In this document: piece by piece, positions 49,445 to 60,745 of the stretch
Layout: every line of letters begins with the position of its first letter
Position numbering within the stretch: the first letter of the stretch is position 1
Assembly: GCA_036435485.1 (NCBI GenBank)
Contig: CM071600.1
Coordinates: 51,891,546 to 51,955,545 of the forward strand
DNA from: Saposhnikovia divaricata
Taxonomy: Eukaryota > Streptophyta > Magnoliopsida > Apiales > Apiaceae
Length of the DNA stretch: 64,000 nt
Direction of reading: 5' to 3'
Made by a program: the position numbers and the translations under genes
Notes under the pieces: generated by a model
Told to the model about the DNA's origin: nothing
The model's database searches: none
Seen by the model: only the letters and a program-made list of their open reading frames with translations

Positions 49445-50460
49445 TATGTGAAACTCATTTATTAAAGATGGAAAGAACTCAAGGAGCACTGGTCTAGGTC
49501 ACCTTTTCCCCCATAGTCGGTGATCAACCGATCTATGGCACCTACTTTACTGCTAGCAGATGGATGCACTTGTCACCCAGGCCACACATGAGCCATATTT
49601 CACCTTTGTTCAAGTATTCTGAATTCTTGAACAAAATCATTAGCGGGACTCAATTTCTCGAATAATCCCGTTGACCAGTATCAGATGAAAATATGCATTT
49701 GATAAGTGACAACACAAGTTCATTTATAAGAATAAAACTATTCAAATATAATCATGGTTAGCTAACTCGAACAATTGAGGTTAACTTATGTCTCCGAACA
49801 TTTGTTTGTAGTCCCGAACAATTGAGACCACAGTGTAATAACTAACACTCTCAAGATTCATCATAAGATGTTGAAATCACATTCATCATCTACTTGGTTC
49901 GATTCAATGAACCCGTTCAATAGAATTAAATGGAATTATACTAATCTGAATCAATAGATTAGTATGTTGCTTCTCATACAAGTTGTAATATAAGATAGCT
50001 CTCAAATAGAATCACCCTTAGCTAACTCGAACAAATGATGTTAGCTTGTTATGGTTGACTGAGGTGCTGTCTTGAATGAATAAGATCAGCAAGACACATC
50101 TAGAATCTTCGATATTTGAATAATCTATCTTTCTTGGAAAATGCTCACATAAGAGTAATTTACTTGAAATCTTTATTTTTATAAAAGCTTATGAATACAA
50201 AAGAGTATAGGAGTTCAGTCATCTCGAAGAAAGTTGGATAAATAACTAATCAGCTCAAGAGTGTTAAACTGCATAATTAAATATAACAATAATAAATAAG
50301 AAGAACATTCTCTAAGTAGAAAGAGGATAGTAGACTTGCCTGGACTCCTTAGCTATTACATAAGAGAAAGCAACAAAGAGTAAGTCTCCTTTCGCGTTCA
50401 GTGTGAAAGTCCTTCAAATGGTTTATGCTCTAAAAGTATAAAATCATACATCTCACGTTA
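49445..50460. other. Spacer without recognised gene
   Basis: Moderately A/T-rich. Degenerate short repeats (ctcgaacaattgaggttaac and ccgaacaattgagacc) occur near 49770-49840 and again near 50030. No ORF of note. Confidence 0.4.
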
Positions 50461-51136
50461 GTAATATATTACCAGTACGACAAAATAAATAAAATCGTTA
50501 GATCATAAAATAAATAGATGAAAAACATTAGATCTAGCAAAAAAAATATTTTACATTTTAACTTGTTAACTAAAAAATGTATTTATACTGAAAGACGAAA
50601 ATGTGTATGTTAATGATTTAAATCATATATAATTAGGTTTTTTACATTGAATATGATTATCAATGTAGGTCTTCTACACTGAATAGGATTAATATAAGGT
50701 CTTCTACACTGAATAGGATTAATATTAGAATTCATAATTATATTTTCTATTGAGATTTTGAGTGTTTCCATTTCGGTAATAATTATTAAATCGTTAATAA
50801 ATTAAAGAAAATTTTATGATCTTCGCCTGGGCTGTCATCCAAATCTGATTTTTAGATTTTGTAATAGAGCCCAAATAATAAATATTAACTTTTTTTAATA
50901 TTAATAAATAAAATAAATAAAATTCAGTTGTATCCTCTCCATGGTATAATTTCCTTTTTTAAATTCAATTCTAATATAACCTTTCTTAATAATATCATTT
51001 TTAGATTATAATTTATTTTTAATATGATATAATCTTGATCATCTATTTTTAAAAATATTAGATTCGACGGTTGAGATTAATTTGGTAGTACAATGACCAA
51101 AATTGTGGATAAGATCCATCTTATGCTTATTATATA

Positions 51137-52580
51137 TCTATACTATTATATAAAAGCCGAAACATTAAAACTTTTGTTGGTCGGTACGTTACGGTACCTG
51201 TTGATTTTACTTATTTACCCTTACTTAATGGTATATGTCATTTTTACTTAATTATCCTTAGTTAATTACGTATAGTTACTAATAATTAATAAAATTCCCT
51301 TTTCAGGTAAAACATTTTACCTTTTTCTATTTTTTAATATCTAATCAATTTTCTTTTTCAATTAAAATATATTATCTTTTATATTTTATCTAACTAAAAA
51401 TTTTCCTTTTCTGAAAATACTATGAGCAATTCTATTTAATAAAATATTATAATTATTAATAATTAACCAATTATCTTTTTTAGCTAAAATACGTTACCTT
51501 TTCTTCTTCTTTTTTTCCAGGAAAACCTATTCGGATAACTCTATTTAAGTAAAATAAAATAATAATATTATAGTAACTAATAACTAATCGATTACGTTTT
51601 TCAGCTAAAACGTATCATCTTTTCTATATTTTTAAAATAAAATCTATCTTTTTCTAAAAATATCACGGACAACATATATATAATTATTATCGAATCATAT
51701 CATTTAAAACTTTAAGCCTATAAAATTCATGTCTAAAATTTTTTAATACAAATAAAAAAAGTTTCTATTATATTAAAGAATTCCGTGCATCGCACGGATT
51801 TTAAGCTAGTAAGGGTATAATAAGCAAAACAAAGTATATTTGGTTAGTTGGCTAACACCTTCCAAAAAAATTATTAACACCTTCCTAAAAATAATAAATT
51901 AAAAAAATTATATTAAAAATATTAATTTATTTATTATAAACCACAAAATTTAGCAATATCGTACAAAAGTACATTTTTAAAAAATTAAAAAATGTGTTAA
52001 AAATTCCAAATTCAATTAAATTATACTCTCTCTGTCCCGTTTATATTGATCATCAATCAAAAAACACGTATTGAGCAATCAAGTGAAAACTACCAAAATT
52101 GTTCTCAATTATTTACATATTTAGAAAAACTTAACATATTTAACCCTTAATTTGTTTCATTAAGGAAACATGACCAAAAATTTTGGAATATGCAAAAAAT
52201 GAATTGTTGTCAATATAAACGGGACGGATGGAGTATATAATTTATTAAAAATAAAAAATCACATGTTTTGTAGAATTATAAACGTTTTCAATTATATCCC
52301 GATTAGAATTATCGCCCGCACACACTTCTTCCTACGATTATTTCTTATAAGATTTTAGGTTACACTAATAATTTTTTAAAAATATCTTGAATTCTTAAGA
52401 TATTTAATAATAAATTTAAAAATAACATTAAACTATTGATATTTATTTATGTCATAAAATTAAGCGAAACATATGTTAATTTAAAATTAAAATTTATTAA
52501 AATAAATTAAAATTTTATATTAAATCAAATAATTAATAATAATATATGATAGCCCGTACTTTGCATGAGTTATAGGCTAG
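51137..52580 (+). mobile_element. Helitron sequence with two 3' termini
   Basis: The 5' end is TC at 51137 after A (tctatactattatataaaag). A first 3' end has the hairpin ccgtgcatcgcacgg and CTAG at 51806-51809 followed by T. A second, with a weaker hairpin (cccgtactttgcatgagtta), has CTAG at 52577-52580 followed by T. Either a nested or tandem pair, or one Helitron with alternative terminators. The sequence outside both ends is the central point of the inverted repeat. Non-coding. Confidence 0.75.
52026..52233. mobile_element. Stowaway-type MITE
   Basis: Ends CTCTCTCTGTCCCGTTTATA and (inverted) CTCCATCCGTCCCGTTTATA, each flanked by TA, 208 bp, A/T-rich interior. It lies within the second Helitron segment. 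Confidence 0.85.
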
Positions 52581-53835
52581 TATATAATAAGCGTAAGAGG
52601 GATCTTATCCATAATTTTAGTTTGGTCACTGTACTTTCAACATAATCCCAACCGTCGAATCTGTTATTTTAAAAATAGACGATCAAGATTATATCATATT
52701 AAAAAGAAAATTATAACTTAAAAAGGATATAAATTAAAAAATTTGTATTAGAATTGAATTTCAAAAAGAAAATTATAATATGAAAATGATATAATTAAAC
52801 AAGGATATGTCATTCAAAAAAAAACAAGGATATAATTGAATTTTATTTATTGTTTTATTAATATTAAAAAAGTTTATATTTACTATTTGGGCTATATCTT
52901 GAGATCTAGAAACCAGATTTGGATGATTTTAAGGCCCACGCGAAGCTCACAAAACTATCATCAAGATTATATCATATTAAAAAGAAAATTATAATCTAAA
53001 AAGTATATAATTAAAAAAGTTTGTATTGGAATTGAATTTCAAAAAGAAAATTATAATACCAAAAGGATAAATTTAAAAAAAGATACAATTGATTTTTTTT
53101 TTATTAATATAAAAAAATTCGTATTTACTATTTGAGCTCTATCTTGAGATCTAGAAATCAGATTTGGATGATTTTACGACCCACGCGAATCTCACAAAAT
53201 TATCTTTAATTTAGTGATGATTTAACAATTATTATCGAAATGAAAACACTCAGAATATTAAGAGAAAATATAATTACGAATTTTTACATTAATCCTATTC
53301 AATGTAGAAGATCTACATTGATAATCATATTCAATTAGAAAACCAAATTATATGATTTAAATGATTAAAAGGATATAATTAAAAAAGGATGCAGTTGAAT
53401 TTTATTTATTTTTTATTAATAATAAAAAATTTATATTTACTATTTGGGCTCTATCTTGAGATCTACAAATCAAATTTGGATGATTTTACAGCCCACGCGA
53501 AGCTCACAAAATTATCTTTAATTTAGTAATAATTTAACAATTATTATCGAAATGAAAACCCTCATAGTATCAAGAGAAAATATAATTGCGAATTTTTACA
53601 TTAATCCTATTCAGTGTAGAAGGCCTACGTTGATAATCCTATTCAATATAGAAAACCATATTATATGATTTAAATCATTGACATACATTTTTTCATATTT
53701 CAATGTAAATACACTTTTTAGTTTACATGTTAAAAAATAAAATATTTTTTATACTAGATCCGTCATATTTCATCTATTTATTTTATGATCTAGCGGTTCT
53801 TATTTATTTTGTTATACTGAAGACCAGACTACCGA

Positions 53836-55388
53836 TGAAAGGCATATGACACGGCCTATTTGTAGTTCGAGGATCCTGAAAGGATATCTTCGATATAATA
53901 TTTATTTTGGTATTTGTACGATTTAACATAAAATTTAAATACACGTAGAATCCTCTCTACTAGGGCATTTATTTGATTGATTCGGTCAAAAGTTAAATGG
54001 TCAACTGTAGCAAAATTTATCATTTTACTTATATTTTTAGGAAATAGATTTTAAGTATTTACCCTAGTCAAAAACATTAAAAATAATAAAAGCATTTCAA
54101 GTAATCAAAACCAGTAGTTTGAAATGCTTTTATTACAAGAATATCTATAATATTTTAGGAAATAGATTTTAAGTATTTACCCTAGTCAAAACATTGGTCA
54201 AAATATTTATCTATTTCTAGAAAAGACCAATCGTATTTTATTTGGAACCAAAAGCTGGTTTAATCATTTTAAATCCAAATAAAATACTTCCACTTGATAG
54301 AATGACTTGAAACTTGAGATATCATTTAAATACTATTTTCTATGCATGGTAAAAGTTTCGAAATTTTTGAGAATTTTGGTCCGGCACGTAAACCGAGGCA
54401 GTCGGTTCCACATTTGACCAAGTCAACATTGACCAAAATTGACCAAACTTTCCAGAACCTCATTTTATTATATTCCTAAGTGTCTCGTAATTTTAGATTT
54501 ATTTATTGGGTATTTATGAATACTATTGATTATTTAATTAACGATACGTGTTACGTATTTAATTAATAATCGGTACGAGTATTAAAGCTCAAATAGTTGC
54601 TGGGATTCTTTTACCACAAACCACTTCAAAGAAACACAAAACCTCTCCCAACTAACACAATACCACTTGTCATGTCATCAATCCACACATTTTCAATCTC
54701 AACCACTCCTTTTAACTAAATCTCCACCATTCCTTCCACCCAACTCTCTCTATAAATACGTATTGGATATATTTTTTTATTGTGGAGGACAACCAATTCA
54801 TACGCATGGGGAATTATTATGGATCTGGATCTTTTTTAATGGAGGAGCTAAACGGTGGAGGCGGTGACTCTATTCTGAATTAAGATAAGTTTTCTTATGA
54901 TTTTGTTCATATAAATTAGTTATCTTATAAAATTCATAGTAAATTCAATACATGTCGGATTTTGATGATTTCTAATGATTCGGAAAGCTTTTTAAATTTC
55001 CTATAACTTTCGTGCTTTGAGTTTTCTCAGATTATATCTCGATCTATTTTCGAAATCACAAAATACAATCACATCTCGTTTTTCAGCATCTAGAAGTAAA
55101 TCAGCAGACGTTTTATTTGATTCCCGATTCGTTATAAGTCCGTTTTTGATGATCCATATATTGTTGGAAAGATATTTTCGTTATCTACAACTTGCGTGTT
55201 TTGTGTTTTCTAAGAAAAAATCATTAGATGGTCAAAAAGGCTAAAAACAGATCTAGGCAGAATCTGAATCGTGAAGATGTTCTAGATTTGAGATGCAATT
55301 TCATGGTACATGAAGAACAAATAGAAGCTTGGGAAATTCTGAATTTAAAGAAAGCAAAAATCAAGTTTTTGTTCAATATTACACAAAA
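53836..55388. other. Non-coding region before the minisatellite
   Basis: A direct repeat, ggaaatagattttaagtatt, at about 54038 and 54159 brackets a small hairpin (aaaagcatttcaag/tttgaaatgctttt). Repeated ttgacca words occur at 54413-54450. The ORFs at 54667, 55017 and 55228 have no recognised domain; the last runs into the repeat array. Parts may be the 5' side of an LTR retroelement, but no LTR pair was found. Confidence 0.35.
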
Positions 55389-55975
55389 GACCCTTTGGGT
55401 GTTGCTGATATTTTTTAGATGATCCTTTGGGTGTTGCAGATATTTTTCGGAAGACCCTTTGGGTGTTGATGATATTTTTTAGAAGACCCTTTGGGTGTTG
55501 CTGATATTTCTTAGGAAGACCCTTTGGGTGTTGCTGATATTTTTTCGGAAGACCCTTTGGGTGTTGCTGATATTTTTTAGAAGACCCTTTGGGTGTTGTG
55601 ATATTTTTTAGAAAACCCTTTGGGTGTTGCTGATATTTTTTCGGAAGACCCTTTGGGTATTGCTGATATTTTTTAGAAGATCCTTTGGGTGTTGCTGATA
55701 TTTTTCGGAAGGCCCTTCGGGTGTTACTGATATTTTTTAGAAGATCCTTTGGGTGTTGCTGATATTTTTTCGGAAGACCATCCAGGTGCTGCTGATATTT
55801 TTTTAGAAGACCCTTTGGGTGTTCATTATATTTTTTCGGAAGACCATCCGGGTGCTACTGATATTTTTGGAAGACCCTTTGGGTGTTGCTAATTTTTTTG
55901 AAAGACCATCCGGGGGCTGCTGATATTTTTTTTGAAAGACCCTTCAAGTGTTGCTGATATTTTTTTGGAAAAATC
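55389..55975 (+). repeat. 32-33 bp minisatellite, about 18 units
   Basis: The unit resembles gaccctttgggtgttgctga followed by tattttttcggaa or tattttttagaa; the two tail types tend to alternate. The 33-bp version would encode DPLGVADIFSE, 11 residues. Units of 31-32 bases break the frame, so the array is not open now. Units degenerate towards the right (gaccatccgggtgctactga). Confidence 0.9.
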
Positions 55976-56009
55976 TTGGGATATTGATATGGCTTTGGGA
56001 AGATGACCT

Positions 56010-56560
56010 CCTCTCAGGAGGGTCTCCCTTATTTTTTGAAATAGACGACCTCCTCTAAGGAGGGTCTTCGTGATTTATTTAAAAGATGATCTTCTCTAAG
56101 GAGAGTCTTAGTAAAAATGAAGCGATCCTCGGAAAATTGACCTCCTGAGATGAGGATATTTTTGATATGGGGAGCGACCTCCTGTGAGGAGGGTATCCCG
56201 AATTATAAAGTCCTTGCAAAAACCGTACTTCCGGGGGGATGTCCGTACTTCCGACGCCTCATCAAGGTACGATCTTCGGAAAATTGACCTCCTGAGAGGT
56301 GGATATTTCTGATATGGGGAGCGATCTCCTGTGAGGAGGGTATCCCGAATTATAAAATCCTTGCAAAAACCGTACTTCCGGAGGGGGGATATCCGTACTT
56401 CCGGCGCCTCATCAAGGTACGATTTTCGGAAAATTGACCTCTTGAGAGGAGGATATTTCTGATATGGGGAACGACCTCCCGAGAGGAGGGTATCCCAGGT
56501 TATAAATTTCTGAGGAAAATGACCCCCTTGGAGGGGGATAATCTCGAGAAGACATAAAAC
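56010..56560. repeat. Block of gacctcct hairpins and a ~147-bp tandem repeat
   Basis: Short palindromes of the type cctcctctcaggagggtc recur every 50-70 bases. From about 56130 a longer unit of about 147 bp (cggaaaattgacctcctgag to gcctcatcaaggtacgat) is present about 2.6 times, including ccgtacttccgg motifs. Non-coding. Confidence 0.8.
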
Positions 56561-56911
56561 TTATGATGGATATGACTTTCTTCGACTGGAGGATATTTCT
56601 TTGAATGTATGCTTTTCAGGATATTGCTCGGTATGCTTTGGATGCCTTTATGGAATAATTCTTGGACGACCCTCCAAGATACATTCTCTTACACCTATAA
56701 AACTTATTCTTTTTTACATCTCGCATATTGCCTCGTTTACATCTACATGCATATTACATCTACATGCATATTACGGGCACCTAGGTGCTCCATATTTTTT
56801 ACTAATCTTCCTCTCCTAGCTGTTTCAGTGACACAAGAAATTTGGAAGATCGAAGCATGCTTAGTTCTCTAGTCCATCATGCTTCACTGAAGAACTGGGG
56901 GGGGGGGTAGT

Positions 56912-57339
56912 TGTTACGGCATATTTTCGGTTGCCTCTAATATCTCCCAAATTCCCCAATATGAATCTAATAATAATTAACTTAATTCTCAAGTTAACTA
57001 TTTCCTCTATCTGAAATGAGGAATTATCTCCAATTAATGATAGAAAATATCTCTAAAAGATATCCTTCAAATCAGGAAGGTATCCCAACGCGGATATAAT
57101 TTAAAGAGATAAAATCTACTAATTCCCAAAATACATCCCTTAATAATCATGAACAGAACTGCATTGCATGATTTCTATAAATATAGAGTACACAGGCATC
57201 TTGAAAAAGGATCCGACACATTTAACAAGTCGAGGCACCTCTCAAGTCCAGCCCCAAACATCCAAAATCCCCCTATTTTCATGATTTCGTTATTCCAGCA
57301 ATCTCCGAAATTTGATATCACCAAATTCCTCCATTAACA
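56912..57339 (+). mobile_element. Solo LTR (428 bp) or 3' LTR of a truncated retroelement
   Basis: TGTTACGG...TTAACA, with a TATA-like ctataaatatagagtaca at about 57173. It is flanked on both sides by GGTAGT (56906-56911 and 57340-57345), which supports a solo LTR. The G-run just to the left (ctgggggggggggtag) also looks like a polypurine tract, which would make the minisatellite region the 3' interior of a larger element. The two readings cannot be separated here. Confidence 0.65.
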
Positions 57340-57345
57340 GGTAGT

Positions 57346-57577
57346 ATAATCTTAATATCCATCTTACTCTTATGATATAATAGGATATAATAGGATGATA
57401 TAATTGTGTACGGAAAAAAACCAAATACGTAATTTGAGCCTATAACGGAAATTTTGTTTGCAGAGGTACAAAAAGTACATATTTAATGACTCTGGTATGC
57501 AAAGTGTAAAAAATGCATACTTCGTGTCCATAAAACATAATTTATCACATAACAAAACAACACTCCTCCGCACGCTA
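57346..57577. other. Short spacer
   Basis: No gene seen; A/T-rich between the LTR and a Helitron start. Confidence 0.4.
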
Positions 57578-59288
57578 TCTATACTATTATATTATAAGCA
57601 AATAGAATGGAAAAATAAATTACAATGCATATAAAATTTTATTTTACTTAATAACAAACTCTTTTAATTACACTTCAATTAATATTCAATTACATACTCT
57701 TTTAGCTATATTTGTTCACAAGAATTCATTAAGATGTTAACAAGGAGTTTAAAGTATAAATAAAAAAATTACGTAATAAACTATGTTATATTGGCCATTA
57801 TTACCAGCAAACATGATTTATTTGGTTAATGTAACTCCTTGACTGACACCTTCCCAAGAAAATTTCAACAACTTCCTAAAAGAACTAATTCAAAAATAAA
57901 ATAAGTGTAAAATAAAAATTGTTAAAGTAATCTAATAAAATCTACGCATTGAGTTGAGTCCATGTACTGAAATAATTGAAATATACAAATAAAATTATTT
58001 AGTTATTATTCTGTACTATACTCTATTGAAAGCAAAACAATGTATATTTGGTTAGTTGATTGGTTGTTTAACGTCTTTTAAAAAAAAAATTAACGCCTTC
58101 CTAAAAATAATGAGTAAAAGAATTGTATTAAAAATATTAATTTAATTATTGTAAACAACAAAATTTATCAATAAGGCACAAAAATTTATTTTAAAAAATT
58201 ATGAAATGTGTTAAAAATTCAATTAAATTATATATAATTTATTAAAAATGAAAAACCACATGTTTTATAGAATTATAAACGTTTTCAATTATATCCCGAT
58301 TAGAATCATCGCCCGCACACACTTCTTCCTACTATTCTTTCTTCTACGATTTTATGTTATACTAAATAATTTTAAAAAAATATCTATTGAATTCTTAAGA
58401 TATTATTTACCAATAAGGACCAAAACCATATTTTTAAAAAATTAAAAAATGTGTTAAAAATTCTAAATTCAGTTAAATATATATAATATTTATTAAGAAT
58501 AAAAAATCACATGTTTAATAGAATTATAAACAATTTCAGTTATATCTCGATTAGAATCATCGTCCGCACACACTTCCTACGATTCTTTTCTCTACGATTT
58601 AGGTTATACTAAATAATTTTTCAAAAATATCTATTGATTTCTTAAGATATTTAACAATAAATTTAAATATAACATTAAATTAATGATATTTATTTTTGTC
58701 ATTAAATTAAGTATAGAACATATTTAAATTTAAAATTAATAATAATTTTTTTAAAATTTTATATTAAATAAAATAATAATATATTAATTCACAATAATAA
58801 TATATGATGGTTAGTTGGTTGGTTAATATCTTTCAAAAAAAATATTAACACCTTCCTAAAAATAACAAGTTAAAAAAATAGTATTAAAAATATTAATTTA
58901 TTTTTAATAAATAACAAAATTTACGAATAAGACACAAAAATATATTTTTTAAAAAAATTAAAAAACGTTTTAAAAATTCTAAATTCTGTTAAATTATATA
59001 TAATTTATTAAAAATAAAAAACCATATATTTTATAGAATTATAAACGTTTTCAATTATATCTTGATTAGAATCATTGTCCGCACGCACTTCTTCTATGAT
59101 TTTAAGTTATACTAAATAATTTCAAAAAAAAAATATCTATTAAATTCTTAAAATTTTCAACAATAAATTTAAAATTAACATTAAATTAATGATATTTATT
59201 TATAGCATGAAATTAAGTATAAAACATAAGTAAATTTAGAATTAATAATAAAATTTATTAAAATAAACTAAAATTCTATATTAAATTA
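57578..59288 (+). mobile_element. Helitron 5' end with internal tandem repeats, 3' end lost
   Basis: Starts tctatactattatattataa after an A, like those at 22152 and 51137. The interior holds at least three related blocks (about 58200, 58450 and 58975) containing cgttttcaattatatcccga and cgcccgcacacacttctt. These match 52270-52340. It ends abruptly at the copia-type LTR with no hairpin or CTAG, so that insertion or a deletion removed the 3' end. Confidence 0.55.
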
Positions 59289-60586
59289 TGTTGAGTATTG
59301 AATACAGTAAGAGAATACAGAGGGGGGGTGAATGGATTCTTGAACTTTTCTTTGTTCTTGAATCTTTGCCACAAGATATGTGTTGAGTGTGTGAGATATG
59401 TAAGTGCAGATAACAAAGACAAACACAACACAATATCACTTTTATCTAATATTTTATTAGATAAAGATTTTGCTACAATCTGTGAATACAAATGATAGTA
59501 TTCTCAGCTTCGTTTTTCTCAGAGAGATATTTCTTCTGATGTATATGAAAATCTTATCTCTAAAAACTTATCTTCTAAGGAAGTGAGGCTGTATCCTTAT
59601 AGACATGGATACACCTACTTACTACAAATAAGGTAGGTAAACAAACTACTTTCCAGTATGTCTATCTCATTTGAGTAAGAGTCCAAACGGCTATAGATTT
59701 GACTTTGCAAAGCCTGTTCAGATCCACTTCTTTAGCTCATTGTCCCTTTGTCTTATCTCTCCAAGCTTCTTTGTAGGCTTTCCAATGTGCTTTATAGTAC
59801 ATAGTCAAATAAAGCGTCTTGGCTTGTTGCAGGTTTCTGACTTGTACAATTCTTCAGTATTTTGTCTCCAAGAATGTATTCGAGAAGTGGCTAGTGATTG
59901 ATTCGAGAACTCGAATTGACTTAATCGATAACTCTGAGTTCTCGAATAGTGTTATATTGACATATCGAATCACTTCTCGAATATCTCTTTTCTCTGGGAC
60001 TCCTTGAGATATCGAATAGAGCATTTTGACATATCGAATCCCTGAGATGTCGAATAGCTTCTTTAGTCCTTGAGATATCGAATAGAGCATTGACTTGTTG
60101 ACTCTTAGAGAACTCGAATGATGCTTTGACTTGTTGACTCCATGAGTTCTCGAATAGAGTAATAGACATATCGAATCTCTGAGATATCGAATGAGATATC
60201 GAACAGTGTATTCAGAGATATCGAATAGTGTCTTCTGAGATATCGAATCTCTGACTTCTCGAATGCTAGACTTCTCGAATAGACAAATGTACTTCTCGAA
60301 TTGGTACTTAGGCAAATTCTTCATTTCTTCAAATCCCAACTGTGATTATTTGGCAGTCTTTATCTCCTTGCTTAAGGCATGAACCTTGGAACTTCTTTCA
60401 AGCATTATTCTTGACTTGATAAGTACAGTTACACAACTAGAATTTGATGCCTATTACAAGTACAGAACAAATAGAAACTCTACAACTAGAGGTTCCCTCA
60501 GTTAAGAGGTCATGTAGGTAATGCATAGCATTACACATACTTAGGCTTGTTATTAGATGTATTCAGGCATGCCTCTGTGACTAACA
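59289..60586 (-). repeat. 3' LTR of a Ty1/copia-like element (1298 bp)
   Basis: On the minus strand the LTR starts TGTTAGTCACAG directly after a polypurine tract (tttgggggagat, right of 60586) and ends ...CAATACTCAACA. Between 59890 and 60300 it contains a degenerate minisatellite built on gagatatcgaatagag and ttctcgaat words. The 161-codon minus-strand frame across this minisatellite is a repeat artefact. Confidence 0.75.
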
Positions 60587-60745
60587 ATCTCCCCCAAATT
60601 GTGAGTAAGACCCTTAGTCACAATTTCATGTCTGATAACAAGCCTAACATACATAAAGATAAAACTTGACAGTACATGTATGAATTTCGATTAACAATGT
60701 GGATAGAACTACAGGGTGAGTAATCTTACAGCCTACGATGAAGTA

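Larger units (their letters stand above)
50468..53835. repeat. Large inverted repeat (foldback-like), centre filled by Helitron sequence
   Basis: The left arm (50468-51136) and right arm (52581-53835) are inverted copies. Examples are tgacggttgagatt/aatcccaaccgtcg-type ends near the centre and the outer ctagatcataaaataaatag/ctatttattttatgatctag-like words. The right arm is longer because a block with gatttggatgattttacagc and cccacgcgaagctcac is present three times (about 52915, 53155, 53470). The arms meet at ttatgcttattatata. No ORF. Confidence 0.65.

Noticed and set aside
55389..55975. Regularly spaced repeats resembling a CRISPR array
   Set aside because: Units are contiguous without unique spacers and the window is a plant nuclear genome.
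59854..60339. 161-codon minus-strand ORF
   Set aside because: It consists of the LTR minisatellite (repeated YSISQG-type words) and has no domain.
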